Under the pieces are notes generated by a model. It was given only the letters and a program-made list of their open reading frames with translations. It was not told the DNA's origin and searched no databases. A stretch of DNA of 64,000 nt from Amphiura filiformis. Its lineage: Eukaryota; Echinodermata; Ophiuroidea; Amphilepidida; Amphiuridae. Of this stretch, positions 42,259 through 53,840 are shown in pieces (the stretch's first letter is position 1; each line of letters starts with the position of its first letter). The translations under genes and the position numbers were made by a program. The stretch spans positions 59,833,991 to 59,897,990 of the forward strand of contig NC_092636.1 of the NCBI RefSeq assembly GCF_039555335.1, given 5' to 3'.

Positions 42259-42497
42259 CGTAAATGATATCCTTGTAATCTAAGGATATTGGCACGAGAT
42301 ATTTGCGAGGATAAATTGTGTACTGTACTACCGGAAGTACCATCATCTTCATGATACGTTGGATACGCACAGACAATTCAAAACTCTCCTTAGCCCCACA
42401 TAGTGTCATCGCCCCGATATCTTCATGGCAGAAATCGATATGATGGTAGATCGAATCCACTTGTTTCAACAGCCACGTTTGGCCATTTTGTTCCGAC
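42259..42497 (-). CDS. CHST15-like sulfotransferase, candidate middle exon
   Basis: Minus-strand exon with acceptor ATGATACAG (rc of 42498-42506) and donor GTACAT. Encodes ...YHHIDFCHEDIGAMTLC...SVRIQ...YPRKYLVPISLDYKDIIY. The C-x9-C, VRIQ and Y-P-R-K-x-L-V-x-x-x-L-D-Y-K pattern parallels the middle of CHST15-type sulfotransferases. Its entry phase fits the exon at 47493-47649 and its exit phase fits 43502-43708. However, on this strand it lies downstream of 43502-43708, next to the decayed terminal exon. It is therefore probably part of a broken second copy. Confidence 0.45.
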
Positions 42498-42618
42498 CTG
42501 TATCATAGTTTTGAGACGCATAATGGGCTTTTTGTCAATTTTTGATTTCAAAACGCACGGTTGTTTGTCAATACGCTCGCTAACGACTACCATGTTCTTT
42601 TAATACATATATTCAAAT

Positions 42619-42965
42619 GCAAGCCTTACAATTGGCTTCTTTAGAAACCAAAAATTACAGGAGACATTCATCATTTTCTACCCCGGTATCCAAAGATTTA
42701 TCGTCTGAATATCAAATCATGCATAGCAGATACACGTATATTGATCCCGGGTATTGATTTAGCTTCCCTGCTGTACAATGTAATTATTTAAGTGCAAGCC
42801 TTACAATTGGCTTCTTTAGAAACCAAAAATTACAGGAGATATTCATCATTTTCTACCCCGGTATCCAAAGATTTAACGTCTGAATATCAAATCGTGCATA
42901 GCGGATACACGTGTATTGATCCCGGGTATTGATTTAAGTTCCCTACTGTACAATGTAATTATTTA
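42619..42965 (+). repeat. Tandem duplication of about 175 bp
   Basis: Two copies of a unit starting GCAAGCCTTACAATTGGCTT and ending CTGTACAATGTAATTATTTA, about 176 bp apart, with a few substitutions. Confidence 0.85.
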
Positions 42966-43501
42966 CCAGGCGATGTCGCTGTGTCCCATGAGGTATCAAA
43001 ACAGAAGCTATCTGTTCGCCGCTATACTGTTGAATGGACTGTTTATAGCTCGCGCTACAATATCTACACATTCCCCGTGTGACCTCGGGGTCATTGCAAA
43101 ATGTACGGTAATGGTAGTTTAATAGTACTGGATTTGCGTGGTAACTGTGTCTCATTATAAACAGTAAGAGTTTCGGTATACATACAAGGAATAAGGATGT
43201 ACTCTAAACTCAGTATATTCCCTATAAATATGCTGATTGAGACAACCCTATTGATCTTTAAAGTAACGATCACTCAATGAATTTATCACTATAAACAGGG
43301 GAGCTTTTTGCTGAGATCACCATTGCGCCACCTGTTGTCCTGATTCAAATAAATAAATAAATACTAATCATGACATAAATAAATATTTATCCTTGTCGTT
43401 TTCAAGTACCAGCTGGTCAGTTGCCTGATGAAGTCCGATTTTAAATTTTGTGATATGGCTATAGTTTAGTAAAATACCCAGTAGTCACAATGAAAACAAC
43501 T

Positions 43502-43708
43502 TTAATCATTTTTCCAAAGAAACCTATCATCTTCAAGAAATTCAGCGAGTTGTTCGTTGTACGGCCGGTAGAAATTTCGTAACAGCTGTTTGGTTTCCTG
43601 AAGTATAGTGCCAAATTTCCTTTCGCCATGCTTAGAGACTTCTTTGTTCTGTATGCTTTTTGCCTCTGCCCACAGTGGTCTCAGTTGCTTCTCTGTCATC
43701 GGATCTAT
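43502..43708 (-). CDS. CHST15-like sulfotransferase, terminal exon
   Basis: Minus-strand exon after acceptor TTTTACAATAG, reading DPMTEKQLRPLWAEAK, GERKFGTILQETKQLLR, NFYRPYNEQLAEFL, DDRFLWKND then stop at 43502. FYRPYN-x-x-L followed by F-x-W is the C-terminal signature of CHST15-type Golgi carbohydrate sulfotransferases. The reading frame is intact. The matching middle exon for this copy was not found between 43.7 and 47.5 kb. Confidence 0.65.
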   Translation of the reverse strand: MDPMTEKQLRPLWAEAKSIQNKEVSKHGERKFGTILQETKQLLRNFYRPYNEQLAEFLEDDRFLWKND

Positions 43709-43719
43709 TGTAAAACAAC

Positions 43720-45150
43720 AACCAACAAAAAAACTCTTATTTTCACAACTGCTCTTACTTGTTAATCAAATAAATGATCTTACACTGTTTTATGTGTGCA
43801 CCACCCACACATATGTCCGATATTTACAAATGCCCATTTTAATATACCAGATTATACCACAGTAAACATTATTCTAATATGTATAATATTCCTACATACA
43901 TACAAAACCCACGCACCCAGGCCCCTACCTTCATCAATACCCCACCAGCCCACATACATAATACATAACATTGAAAACAATGGTCATTTTTCCTGTAGCA
44001 AGCTATACCTTGATCACCTTATTTCAAACGGTTCCTAAGTAATTCTGCAGATTAGGGACACAATCGAACCCAATGTCATAAGCAATAAAATTAACACATA
44101 CACTCCTTATGGGTTCCTTTATTAGGAGATGGCCGTCTCTAAATGACGAAATAATGACCAGACAATGTGGCGGCCAATTCGGATTTTGAATTGGCTAACA
44201 TTTTCCCCTAATAAATGATTTAAAGGGAAAGTAACTGTAAATTTTGGCCATCTTGAAAAAATGGTGGCCATATTGCATTTTAATTTGGCTAATGGTTTTT
44301 TTCATAACCCTTTAAGGAATGTATGTGCCAATTATGTAGCTTGTATGACCTTGGGTCCCATTTTGCCCATCAAATGGATTAACCTGCAGTACTATAGTAA
44401 GAAACGCACACGCAACACATACACCCCCACCTGATGACAATTTTGATTTTCCTATACCTTGATAGACGCTATGTTCTCTATTAAACCAACCCCACACTTT
44501 CCATGGTAAAACACACACCAAGCACACCCCATATCCAAACTCCCTAACACACACACCCCAACTTACTTATTTCTAAAAACGTGAAGACTTTTGGTAATAA
44601 ATGTAGTTTGAGTCGATTATGCCAATCTTCTGTTCGTAGTATCAGTACTTGTTTTCGTTTTCGGGGATATACTCTTAACCACTCCCTGATATGTGATATG
44701 TACACGCTTACTTGTATTCTCTGTATGAAGCAAGCAAATGTTTTAACAAATACATTAGATAAATGTATTTAATATTGATATAACTTAGATTTTGAAGCCA
44801 AGGGGTAACTCAAAGGGCAATTAACTGGCAGCGGACAGGTACTGGATTTCAGAGACCGCAAATATAATATTGGGGGAACAAGAGAAGGGATCGGAGAGAT
44901 ATAGTTATAATGGCATTTGGACAATCCCCATAGAAAGTCATATGACCGACGTTGCGGTAATTTGACACACCACACGCTAACTACTTGGCAACCCTGGATA
45001 GTATATTATTTCGATGCTAGACTATATTTACGAGTCACTCTCTAGGCAGGACTACCTATACACCTAACACAAGTCAATTGTAGCTACACAACTTATCGCG
45101 AATTTAAGATAAGCACCAACTGTCAAATGAGGTAATTTACAAAATCGGTA
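43720..45150. other. No gene recognised; probable intron of the sulfotransferase
   Basis: AT-rich with CA/AC-rich patches near 44400-44560. No exon with sulfotransferase pattern was seen. Confidence 0.35.
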
Positions 45151-45215
45151 TTGGTCTGGGAAATCGAACCCGGAACCTTTTACTACTTCACCAGCGAGGG
45201 TTGCATATTCCAGTA
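45151..45215 (-). tRNA. Weak tRNA-like sequence
   Basis: Minus strand contains CCGGGTTCGATTTCCCAGAC, a B-box/T-arm-like segment, but no clear D arm or anticodon stem. Probably a decayed tRNA-derived repeat. Confidence 0.25.
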
Positions 45216-45584
45216 GCAAAAGAGGTGCATATTTTGTTTGTGAGTGTAGTAAAAAGTATAGGGCCTACCTATTGGCGCTAGTATATGTGACCGTACGCCA
45301 CGAATGAGCCGTTAAGTCGGCAAATTATATTCTGAGTTACAGTGCAAAATGTGCATAAACTTTCTATTCATAGGCACCTCAAGTTAATGCTATATGTATC
45401 TCATTTTGCCAATGCCAATCAAACCTTTTAAACCAATCATTGATCCTATTGTTGAAGAGGATAATAAGATTCTATCTATGTATAGAATTCTTAAATAGCT
45501 CTAGTCTTTGTTTGCATTGGCTAAATCCTGTTCAAGTGGTGGGACACAAAGCATTGGATTTTATTTTAGGTATGTATTAACAAT

Positions 45585-45765
45585 GAGAGGACATTCCTGG
45601 ACCTCGTTGACTTGGGGATGATTTGAAGTGACCGCTTGCTATTTATTACCAGCAATGTGGAAAAGAGACATACGAGTATGTAGCACCGAAATAAGGTACC
45701 TTTTGATGAAGGAGCAAATTTAAACAAACCATAACTCTGCTTCTGGATATCGTTTGAGTCAAATG
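45585..45765 (-). repeat. Dispersed repeat, inverted relative of 40520-40710
   Basis: See 40520-40710; roughly three quarters identical by eye in the inverse orientation. Confidence 0.6.
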
Positions 45766-45769
45766 ATAT

Positions 45770-47490
45770 ATCATTTTAAAGATTATGATATAGATTTTTT
45801 AAACACGAAATAAAACAAAATTGACCGGAGGCCGACGTTACGGCTGTTTCGTGGTAGACTATCACATGTGAGCTGTGAGCATCAGGGTTACTTTCATAAA
45901 AGTTTTCGGGGTTGCCCGTACTATTGCAATCACCATTTGAACATTGCGCCTTATTGACATTACACACGTTAAGCCGCTTTTGACATTGAAATAAGTAATC
46001 ATTTGGCATACAAGTGAGATGACGACTTACGTGTTATGGTTTTCTTTTTATACTATCACTGAAAATATTTTAATTCATTCGTTGCTCACTTAGGTATTTT
46101 GACTACTTCCGTTTCTTTGCATAATAAACTGTTCGCTTTTTATTTAAAAGATACAGTAGAAAAATATAAGCTTCAATATTAGTTTATAATGAAAAACAAA
46201 TAACTGATCAGAAAATTATAAATCTGCAAAACTTGTGAAAGAGGGGGAAATCTTACGAAGTAAGACGCAGGATTCGATTTTTGTTTACTGGGCATAATGG
46301 AATGTGACTATGTCAATATCATACTTTGGAAAGCTTTTGGCAATAGTGTTTTACAAATAAACAGTTCTTAAGCATTAGAAAACATAGAAACATTTGTCTT
46401 GGTTGAAGACATAATCTGAGACAATTTTGATTAATTGAGACACGTGTTGCAGCAATAATTATTCATCTCTAACCAGAAAGCACAACATCAAAATGTGTCT
46501 CAAAACTGGCTTCAAATGATATGTCTCACACTTTCGACGTGTCCTGTATGGAGACGTGACTTTGTGCAAGATGTCTTGCATAGACAATGATAGAGAAGTG
46601 ATTTAGTTTGTGTATTGCAGGAGTTGTGTCTCAAACAAGTTTCAGGCAAGACACAATCGTGTCTCTATTCCTTGTGCATTCCACTATTGGAGATTGTCTA
46701 GATCTAAATTCAAGAACCTTCTACCAAAACACGTTACATTGTATGTACATGAGCAACTTTTACCGAGACACTTTACACTGTATAAACGGGTTTGCACTCA
46801 GTAAATATTCTATAGTTATCATGGCTAAAGCTAAAGGCATCTGTTCATTAGTATTATCTTACCGGGTAATACGATAGATTTGCACACGTCCTTAGAGTTC
46901 TTGTCTTCAAACAATCATTGAACCGGTTGATTTCTTTCTCTACATTACTATGAAAATCTTCAGGGGATTGATTTTCGCCAAAAGCGAAGTAAGACGATAT
47001 TGTTCTGCGTTGAAAACAAATATTATTGAAGTAAAAGGAATAGTTTTTAATGTTAAATTTATCAAGATTCTACAGATGATATAATTGATGTTGACAAGCG
47101 ACTTTTATTTTCTGTATATATTTTCAATTCATAAAATTACTTGAAAAATAATTGACCTTGACGCTTTACAAACACGCATACACATTCAGGTTTTTATCAC
47201 GTTATTTGTCAGGATTCAAGATTGCCGATTGGTTTATGATTGAAAAGACCGCAACACAAAAAACAAGTTCTGTCAATGTTATGAAGGCCACGACACGCTT
47301 GCAATAAATGAAAGAATAGAATGGAAGAACTAATCAAAATCACGTTACACACCACTGACACAAGGCACTGAACAAGTACTAAGACGGCTATGTACGCTCG
47401 TACTGTAACTAACCATCGGTAGTAAGCAAGAGCCATCTAAGATCAAAATGTATTTCATATTTGTATTACATCATCATCACCACGATTTTT
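45770..47490. other. No gene recognised
   Basis: Holds an imperfect direct repeat near 46718-46795 (CTTCTACC...CACGTTACATTGTAT and CTTTTACC...CACTTTACACTGTAT). The TTAGTTTATAATGAAAAACA near 46180 is shared with 27685, suggesting the receptor duplication extended this far before insertions. Confidence 0.4.
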
Positions 47491-47492
47491 AC

Positions 47493-47649
47493 CTTTCAAC
47501 TGGTTCCCTCAATATAGCGATAATTTTAGCCCCCGGTTGAATACAATGTATGACATCTGCCCAAACAAAAGGCAATTCTCCATTCTCGCTGGTACTCGAT
47601 GCATGTAATATCAAATGATTATCCCATAACGTGGAAGCTGATCCGTCAC
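47493..47649 (-). CDS. CHST15-like sulfotransferase, internal exon with PAPS-site segment
   Basis: Minus-strand exon with acceptor TTTGCATTCCAG (47650 and above) and donor GTAAAA (47492 and below). Encodes GDGSASTLWDNHLI, GELPFVWADVIHCIQPGAKI and IAILREPVER. SAST-x-WDN and the LREPVER 3'-phosphosulfate-binding segment are typical of CHST15 (GalNAc4S-6ST) type Golgi sulfotransferases, which transfer sulfate from PAPS to glycosaminoglycan. Enters with two bases and leaves in phase 2. The upstream exons with the 5' PAPS loop were not identified; they would lie to the right, where the third receptor gene sits. Confidence 0.75.
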
Positions 47650-47989
47650 CTGGAATGCAAATATGACAAGAGGAGCAAACAGTTCATTGGAAATTATTAT
47701 CTTTGGTGATTTATTATCCTTACATAATTGCAATATTACAGAAAGGAGCAGAATTCTTCATTTAACTTTTCTGTCAATCATGTATGGCGCAAAATACAAA
47801 TTTTATGAAAAACCTTTGGTATTTTTGTTGGTAATCAATTAATCATCACATTCTTACGATATTAATCGTTAAGAATGAATCGATTAGGACAAACAAATAT
47901 TCTTTCAAATTAAATTTTTTTCACTCTGTTTTTGTTTTAAATTTAAATTTCAACAGGGACACTATATGAAATTGATGTGATATAACGCT

Positions 47990-48578
47990 TGCCACCAATG
48001 CATGCGCGCCAATACATCTCGTTAATAATTTTCTTCCTCCTCTTTGATATACCCTAGATCGTGACTACAACATAACAACCACGTTATTTCCACTTCACAT
48101 CGAGCAACTACCGTTCGGTTGGCAACCATTAAATTGAATTCACACAAAACCAAATCAACTCGGCCTGATGTTGCTAGTACTCAATTTATCAAGCTATTCT
48201 TAACTGACATGATTCTGTCAGGTTTTGGCAACATGTGGACGTTTTACCACAATATCACTGAATCTGAATATTGTTGGTTGCTGATAGTGTACAGAGCAAA
48301 ACGTCTGAACGAACAGTAATTGGCCACTTCAAGCTTATACACGACGTTTAGAAGTTCGTCTTTCAATTTTCTTTTAATAATTTAGTTATAACAGGATATT
48401 AGTGGAATAGGAAACGACAGTCACGTTTCTACTACCGTTAACAAGAGAAACAGAACGCGTACATTTACTGTGGCTAGCTGTCATATTTTCATGTGACATT
48501 TGTGCATAAGATAAACTGTATCAAACTGTAAAATACATTTTCAGAAATGTATGCGGTGACTTCTCAAAAGTACAGCTC
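47990..48578 (+). promoter_or_regulatory. Conserved 5' flank of receptor gene 3
   Basis: Same ordered blocks as 27800-28387, at moderate identity. Retained together with the coding region after duplication. Confidence 0.5.
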
Positions 48579-49676
48579 ATGATGAATACCACATCATCAG
48601 ATTCAAGATCAATAGAAGTTTTGACTGATGCGGGAGGTTTGTATGTAGATTCTGAGCCCACAGCCTCCTCCGTCAACCCCTGGTTTATCGGGTATCTTCT
48701 AGTAACTATTTCTGCGTCATTTCTTGGCACCGTTGGAAACCTCCTAGTGTTGGGTGCACTTTTTGTACACAAAAGACTCCGCGTTCTCAGCAACGTCTTC
48801 GTTGGTAATTTAGCAATTGCTGATCTGTTCGTCTCAGCTATTATTAATCCATTTTCAGTCGTTGGGGTACTTGATGGCAACTTCTTCGTCAGATATCCAA
48901 TGATTTGTGGCACCATTGGTGCTCTTTGTATCATCAGCTGTACCTGTTCTATCTGGAGCATCGCAGCCATATCTTTAAACAGGTACATGGCGATTTGTCA
49001 TCGTTTAACCTACCACAAGATCTACAACCGCAAAACAATACCATTCATAGTGGCTTCGATGTGGACTTTCTGCTTCATACTGGATCTCCCAAATTTTCTT
49101 GGATGGGGGAGACATGTTTTTGATACAAAAGCATTGTATTGTGCCTTCGATTACACTGCAAATTATGGATACACTTTGTATTTAATAACCTTCGGATTTT
49201 CAACACCTATGTTTCTTGTAAGCTACTGCTACGTGCGAATTTTCTTTTTCGCAAAAAGAAGCAAAGAGCGCTTGAAGAATTTATCCAGATCGGATCGCCA
49301 AATGAGCCAGATCAAAACAACAGATATGCGCTTATTGAAGTCAATAGGATCTATATGGGTGTTGTTTATGTTGATGTGGACTCCATATGCTACAATTGTT
49401 ATCTTTGACTTTAAAGGTACTTGGCCACAATGGTTCTTTGTTCTTTCCATTGCCTTGGCTCACACTAATAGCTCTATTAACAGCGCTTTGTACGCGGCAA
49501 CTAATCGAAATTTTAGAGAGGGATATGTTATCTTGATGAAACGTTTGTGCTGTGTTTTAACTACAACAAATCAGTACAAGGACTCTTCAGCGACTTATAA
49601 TAATCATAATGTTGTGAGTTTACACCCGATTAAAGTTCACAATCAGGAGGAGGCCTCGTTTCTGTCTAAAAATTGA
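48579..49676 (+). CDS. Class A G protein-coupled receptor 3 (melatonin/moody-like), intronless
   Basis: Full-length paralogue of receptor 1, also 365 residues. The start uses the first of two ATGs (MMNTTSS, with an N-glycosylation site). Conserved features: GN in TM1, LAIAD in TM2, TM3 Cys, NRY with MAICH, Cys in loop 2 (ALYCAF), MWTP in TM6 and NSALY in TM7. The transmembrane core is close to receptor 1, but the C-terminal tail from LCCVLTT onward is unrelated, suggesting different desensitisation or trafficking (inference). No frame break, so this is the best candidate for a functional copy. Ligand unknown. Confidence 0.92.
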   Translation: MMNTTSSDSRSIEVLTDAGGLYVDSEPTASSVNPWFIGYLLVTISASFLGTVGNLLVLGALFVHKRLRVLSNVFVGNLAIADLFVSAIINPFSVVGVLDGNFFVRYPMICGTIGALCIISCTCSIWSIAAISLNRYMAICHRLTYHKIYNRKTIPFIVASMWTFCFILDLPNFLGWGRHVFDTKALYCAFDYTANYGYTLYLITFGFSTPMFLVSYCYVRIFFFAKRSKERLKNLSRSDRQMSQIKTTDMRLLKSIGSIWVLFMLMWTPYATIVIFDFKGTWPQWFFVLSIALAHTNSSINSALYAATNRNFREGYVILMKRLCCVLTTTNQYKDSSATYNNHNVVSLHPIKVHNQEEASFLSKN

Positions 49677-49756
49677 CTCGTATTGGCTGGAACGTTTACT
49701 TTTAAAGTATTTTATTATAATATTGTAGAGTAAAGTATGTATTTTTGGAAACAACA

Positions 49757-49781
49757 TCTCTCTCTCTCTCTCTCTCTCTCT
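49757..49781 (+). repeat. CT dinucleotide microsatellite
   Basis: About 12 CT units in the 3' flank of receptor 3. Confidence 0.9.
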
Positions 49782-49902
49782 ATTATATAAAAGCATTACT
49801 GCTATATTCAAATTAGTGTAGTTGCATCTCGATACTAAATTCCACTTCAGTGCACTTGACAATTCACCTGTTTTTATTATAACATTGCAGCAGAATAACA
49901 TG

Positions 49903-49908
49903 AATAAA
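49903..49908 (+). terminator. Candidate polyadenylation signal of receptor 3
   Basis: AATAAA 227 bases after the stop, followed by the GT-rich GTCTGTGTTTTGTGGTG, a usual downstream element. Confidence 0.6.
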
Positions 49909-50125
49909 GTCTGTGTTTTGTGGTGATGTAAAATGTCTATTTTTCATGCATAACTTTTTCTTGCATAACTCATGTCACGGTAGGTTCGTGGAAGTGCTAT
50001 TAATGACTCGTGATATGAACACAACATGGTGTGATTTACTGTAATGTATTATGTTATTAACATGACAATATGCGAGGAATGAATAAACGGATCTCTTCAA
50101 GCCGAATGCAATTTTTTAAACATAG

Positions 50126-50374
50126 ATATATGTGACGTGGTATATCGAAAGCAGACACTTTCGGACAGGATCGTATGGGGAAATAGCCAAAAATCTGCCT
50201 TCGTTACAATACCATAACTTACGAACTCAATCTTTGCTTTAATAGGAATGTCCGATTTTTCTGGAAAACGGCGTTGTGGAGAAAAAATATCTCTATATTT
50301 AAGATATGTAAAAACCTCAAAATTGATAACCTGCCCAAAAGTGTCTGTTTTTGACATGACACGTCACATATATT
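50126..50374. mobile_element. MITE with ATATATGTGACGTG ends
   Basis: Inverted repeats of about 40 bp: ATATATGTGACGTGGTATAT and AGCAGACACTTT against their inverses at 50335-50374. No coding frame. Confidence 0.65.
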
Positions 50375-50430
50375 TTGCAAATTTATTTAACATAACACAG
50401 GAATGTACTATGTCTTTCTTGCTTACATTA

Positions 50431-53400
50431 TCCTAATTATATGCTGTTTTGATCATTTGATAATGGCATATTAACAACAAGTACGTGACAGATTGTGATG
50501 GCAGCCTCAATTCAATACCGCATAATCACAAATCCCATGGCATTTAACATGTTTGAAATAAGTAGCACTCTCTTTCATTTCACAGTCTAGATACAATCTT
50601 AGAAGTTATCGTTCTAACGCTTTAAAGGCCTAATTGGGAATGGTCCCCCTTCTCTCCTGTACAATATTGGCATACCCAATATGCTCATCTTCACCATATC
50701 TTCTCCCAGCTAACATTGTTTGCTGGGGAAAGAGAAGTGTATGTGTAAGATGACCATTGAGACAACACTATTATAAGTCTTAGTTTCCAGCTGACTCATA
50801 GCGTTCGCAGTATACTAAGATGAACATGGGATTAGACATGTTAGATGGGAATTTTTTCCGGAATTTTAGCTCTAAAGAGATAACATCATTTTTGTACAGG
50901 TCGTATATATCCTCACGTGAGTGGTGTAAGCAATTATTTTACTCAGGAAAAACACACATCCGTCCCCTGATCAGGTTTTGAAACAAAAGGAACTTTAATT
51001 CGGTAAACCTTTACATATATTATGTTCGATGCATGCCGCTCTAAAAGAGATAACAATTTGACGAGTATTAATTTCATTTCTGGAGTTAAGCACACAATTC
51101 TGTCACTATTTTAAACACCTCCTTTTGCCTTTGAAACCTAGATGGTATAATCAACAACTTCATTTCCGCTATTTCGCCATCAACTAAGAGATGTTGGTAG
51201 CAATGGAAAGCCGATATTTTACCCAGTGAAATAGAGATGATGTTTTGTTTTGGTTGGAATTAGAAATGTTGTGTTATGTCTGCTACATGTACATATAAAT
51301 CGTGTTCGTAATGTCACTTTTATTGTAGTGTATATTACCCAGTATATCAATTTAATAATAATATATTCATATTTCAAATATTTTGGCCGTATTCCTTACA
51401 TAATTGACGCCTGAAGCGTCATTATGTTATACCATACACAACTACGCTAATTTCATTTTGATTGATTTTCTAAATCACGACGTGAAATGAGAATTATATT
51501 GAATTCAAAACGCTTCTCTATGGGATTGTGCTTATGACATGTTAATTATGGGCACAGCGTTTACAACATTTGAAATATGTAAAGATACCACTGAAGATTT
51601 GGAAGCTTAAATGCACGTAATATCCATATAACCCATTCAGCAAGAGGAACTGGAGGAGGGAAAGTGTAGTCACGTTTTTAATTTGTGTGATGTTACTCCG
51701 TGAGTGTTCCCGATTTCAACATCTAAATTCAGCTGAAAATTCTTTTAATTTTTTCGAATGTTAATTTTGGTATGGTGTTGGTCCTAACTCAATTACATAG
51801 GAAGTTCACAGTGCCCGGTTATAAATGAAACTTAATTTTACCTTTGATCTTTAAATACGATAAATGATTTTGGATTCAGAAATTAATCACGATAGGTAAA
51901 TGATGCCTTATATTATCAATGTACCTGAATTGGCACCCAATGGCTGAGCGCCGAGCGATTAATGTTGACCAATGAGGTAAACCGTTTTCTGTTGTGTTGG
52001 AAGAAATTGCGCTATTCATTTGTCAAAAGTCAATCGCTCATCACTAAACAACTGAGTGTAAATTCAGTCTCTTTGCAATTTGTTATGCCAGGGTCTGGTA
52101 GTGCCTTAGGGGCTGGCATTTTCTTCGGAAGTGGGGGGGTCACAAAAATACTGGGGGGGGTCATAGAATTTTCAGACCAAAAATAGGGGGTTATAATTTT
52201 ATTAACACCCAAAATAGGGGGGGTTATAGAATTATTAAGGGCTGGTGACTTAAAATTTTCGCGCGCTGCGCGCGCATTCTTTAACTTCGCAGTCGAAATG
52301 TGCGTACAATCTATGCAAAATTTTTACACGCTCCGCGCGCCTTCTTTACACTTACAATAAAAATTTTACCGCGCTCCACACACTTTCTTCACTTTTAAGT
52401 TTTGACGCGCTCGCGCGCCTTAGTTCCGGCAATGAATAATTTTTCTTGAGTCTGTGTAGTTGGAAGGGGGGGGGGGTCATAAAATTTTTCGACCCGCGAT
52501 AGGGGGGGTCGTAAAAAATTTTTGCCCGCGATAGGGGGTCATAAAAAATTGACTCGGTCACCGACATATTTGTGACCCCCTTCCGAAGAAAATGCCAGCC
52601 CCCTTAGGTTTAGAAGTTGCTGAGAGTGTGTCACAGTTACTTTGTAAATAGGCTTAGATGTGAATGATTAAGAATAACCTCGTCTGTTTTTTAAAAACAA
52701 GTTTTTAATGCGTGTCAGTAATAGTAGAACACCGTGATGTTTATGCTCTAAATTATATATTTAATATTCACAGCAGGATGTTAAAGGATATACGGATTTG
52801 TAAGATATAAATGTATTAAAAGTCACTGTAGTTAACTTAAATATTTGCACTTTAATTGCTTTTGTAAATTTTGTGGTGTTAAGGGTAGACGAGGTATTGT
52901 TGGTCGAAGCAACCTAAAAATCGATTTTCATTATCTAGATCAATATATTATTGAAAATTAACACCTTGATGTTTTGCAAAAGTTCATTCTACAAATCGTA
53001 TACTTTGCAAACTTTATTAATTTATTGTTGTTAATGAGTTATGTACGTTTTACAAAAGTGTTGTTGTTTCAGCCCTCTTTAAAACGTAACTCAAGAACCG
53101 CATCACCTTTAAAAGTATATCCATCATATTTAAATTCTTCTACACGATCGCTATGAATTGAGCAAATTGCTATGCAGTTTTTGCTATAGCTCAATACCAT
53201 TCGTAATATGCTGTGAACTACCAAATCACAACAGTTTAAAATAATTGGTCAAATAAATATTGATTTGGTTTCTACCTTTTTTGGCCAATAATCATTGGTT
53301 TCTACATGTAAGGCTGACATTTTTTCAACAGTTTATGATTATACTCATACAGACTTACGTAAAATGTTTCACTTTTCAAAATGTGGACCTTTCGCCCTAT

Positions 53401-53840
53401 TGCGTGCAAAAAGTATATTCCAATCTGTACTTTCCTGGACTTTTGTACATTTCTGTGGGATATTGGGAGGGGTTCCTTTGGTTAAATTTCGAATTTTCTT
53501 GCCATCCCCGGTTGACATCTCTCTGTCAGGATTCTGCCTTGCCGCTTTGATTAACCCTTTTCACACAGGGACAGTGTTGAATTTATGTACTGACATTCCA
53601 TTTCGTGACTTCCATTTCGATTAGTATTGTATAGAAATATTGAATTGTTTTATTGCCTAGAATTAAATTGGATCATTGGCAACCGAAATCAATATATGTT
53701 TTACTTGCTGCAAAATCAATTAATCACTGTTGACATTCAAATTAATATTAATAAATTATCCTTACACACTGCAAAAACTGCGGTGTCAAAAGTGACACCA
53801 AGGTTGTTCATTTTAACACCGAGAAACTGTTCTGAGAGGA
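50431..53840 (+). repeat. Old tandem unit 1 (about 2.9 kb plus an insertion)
   Basis: Starts TCCTAATTATATGCT, a start repeated at 53841 and 58890. The first 490 bp are about 10% diverged from the 53841 copy. No gene: its short open frames have no domains. Confidence 0.8.

Noticed and set aside
45776-46009. Minus-strand Cys-rich 77-codon frame as a sulfotransferase exon
   Set aside because: No match to the expected middle region of CHST15-like proteins and no convincing splice sites.
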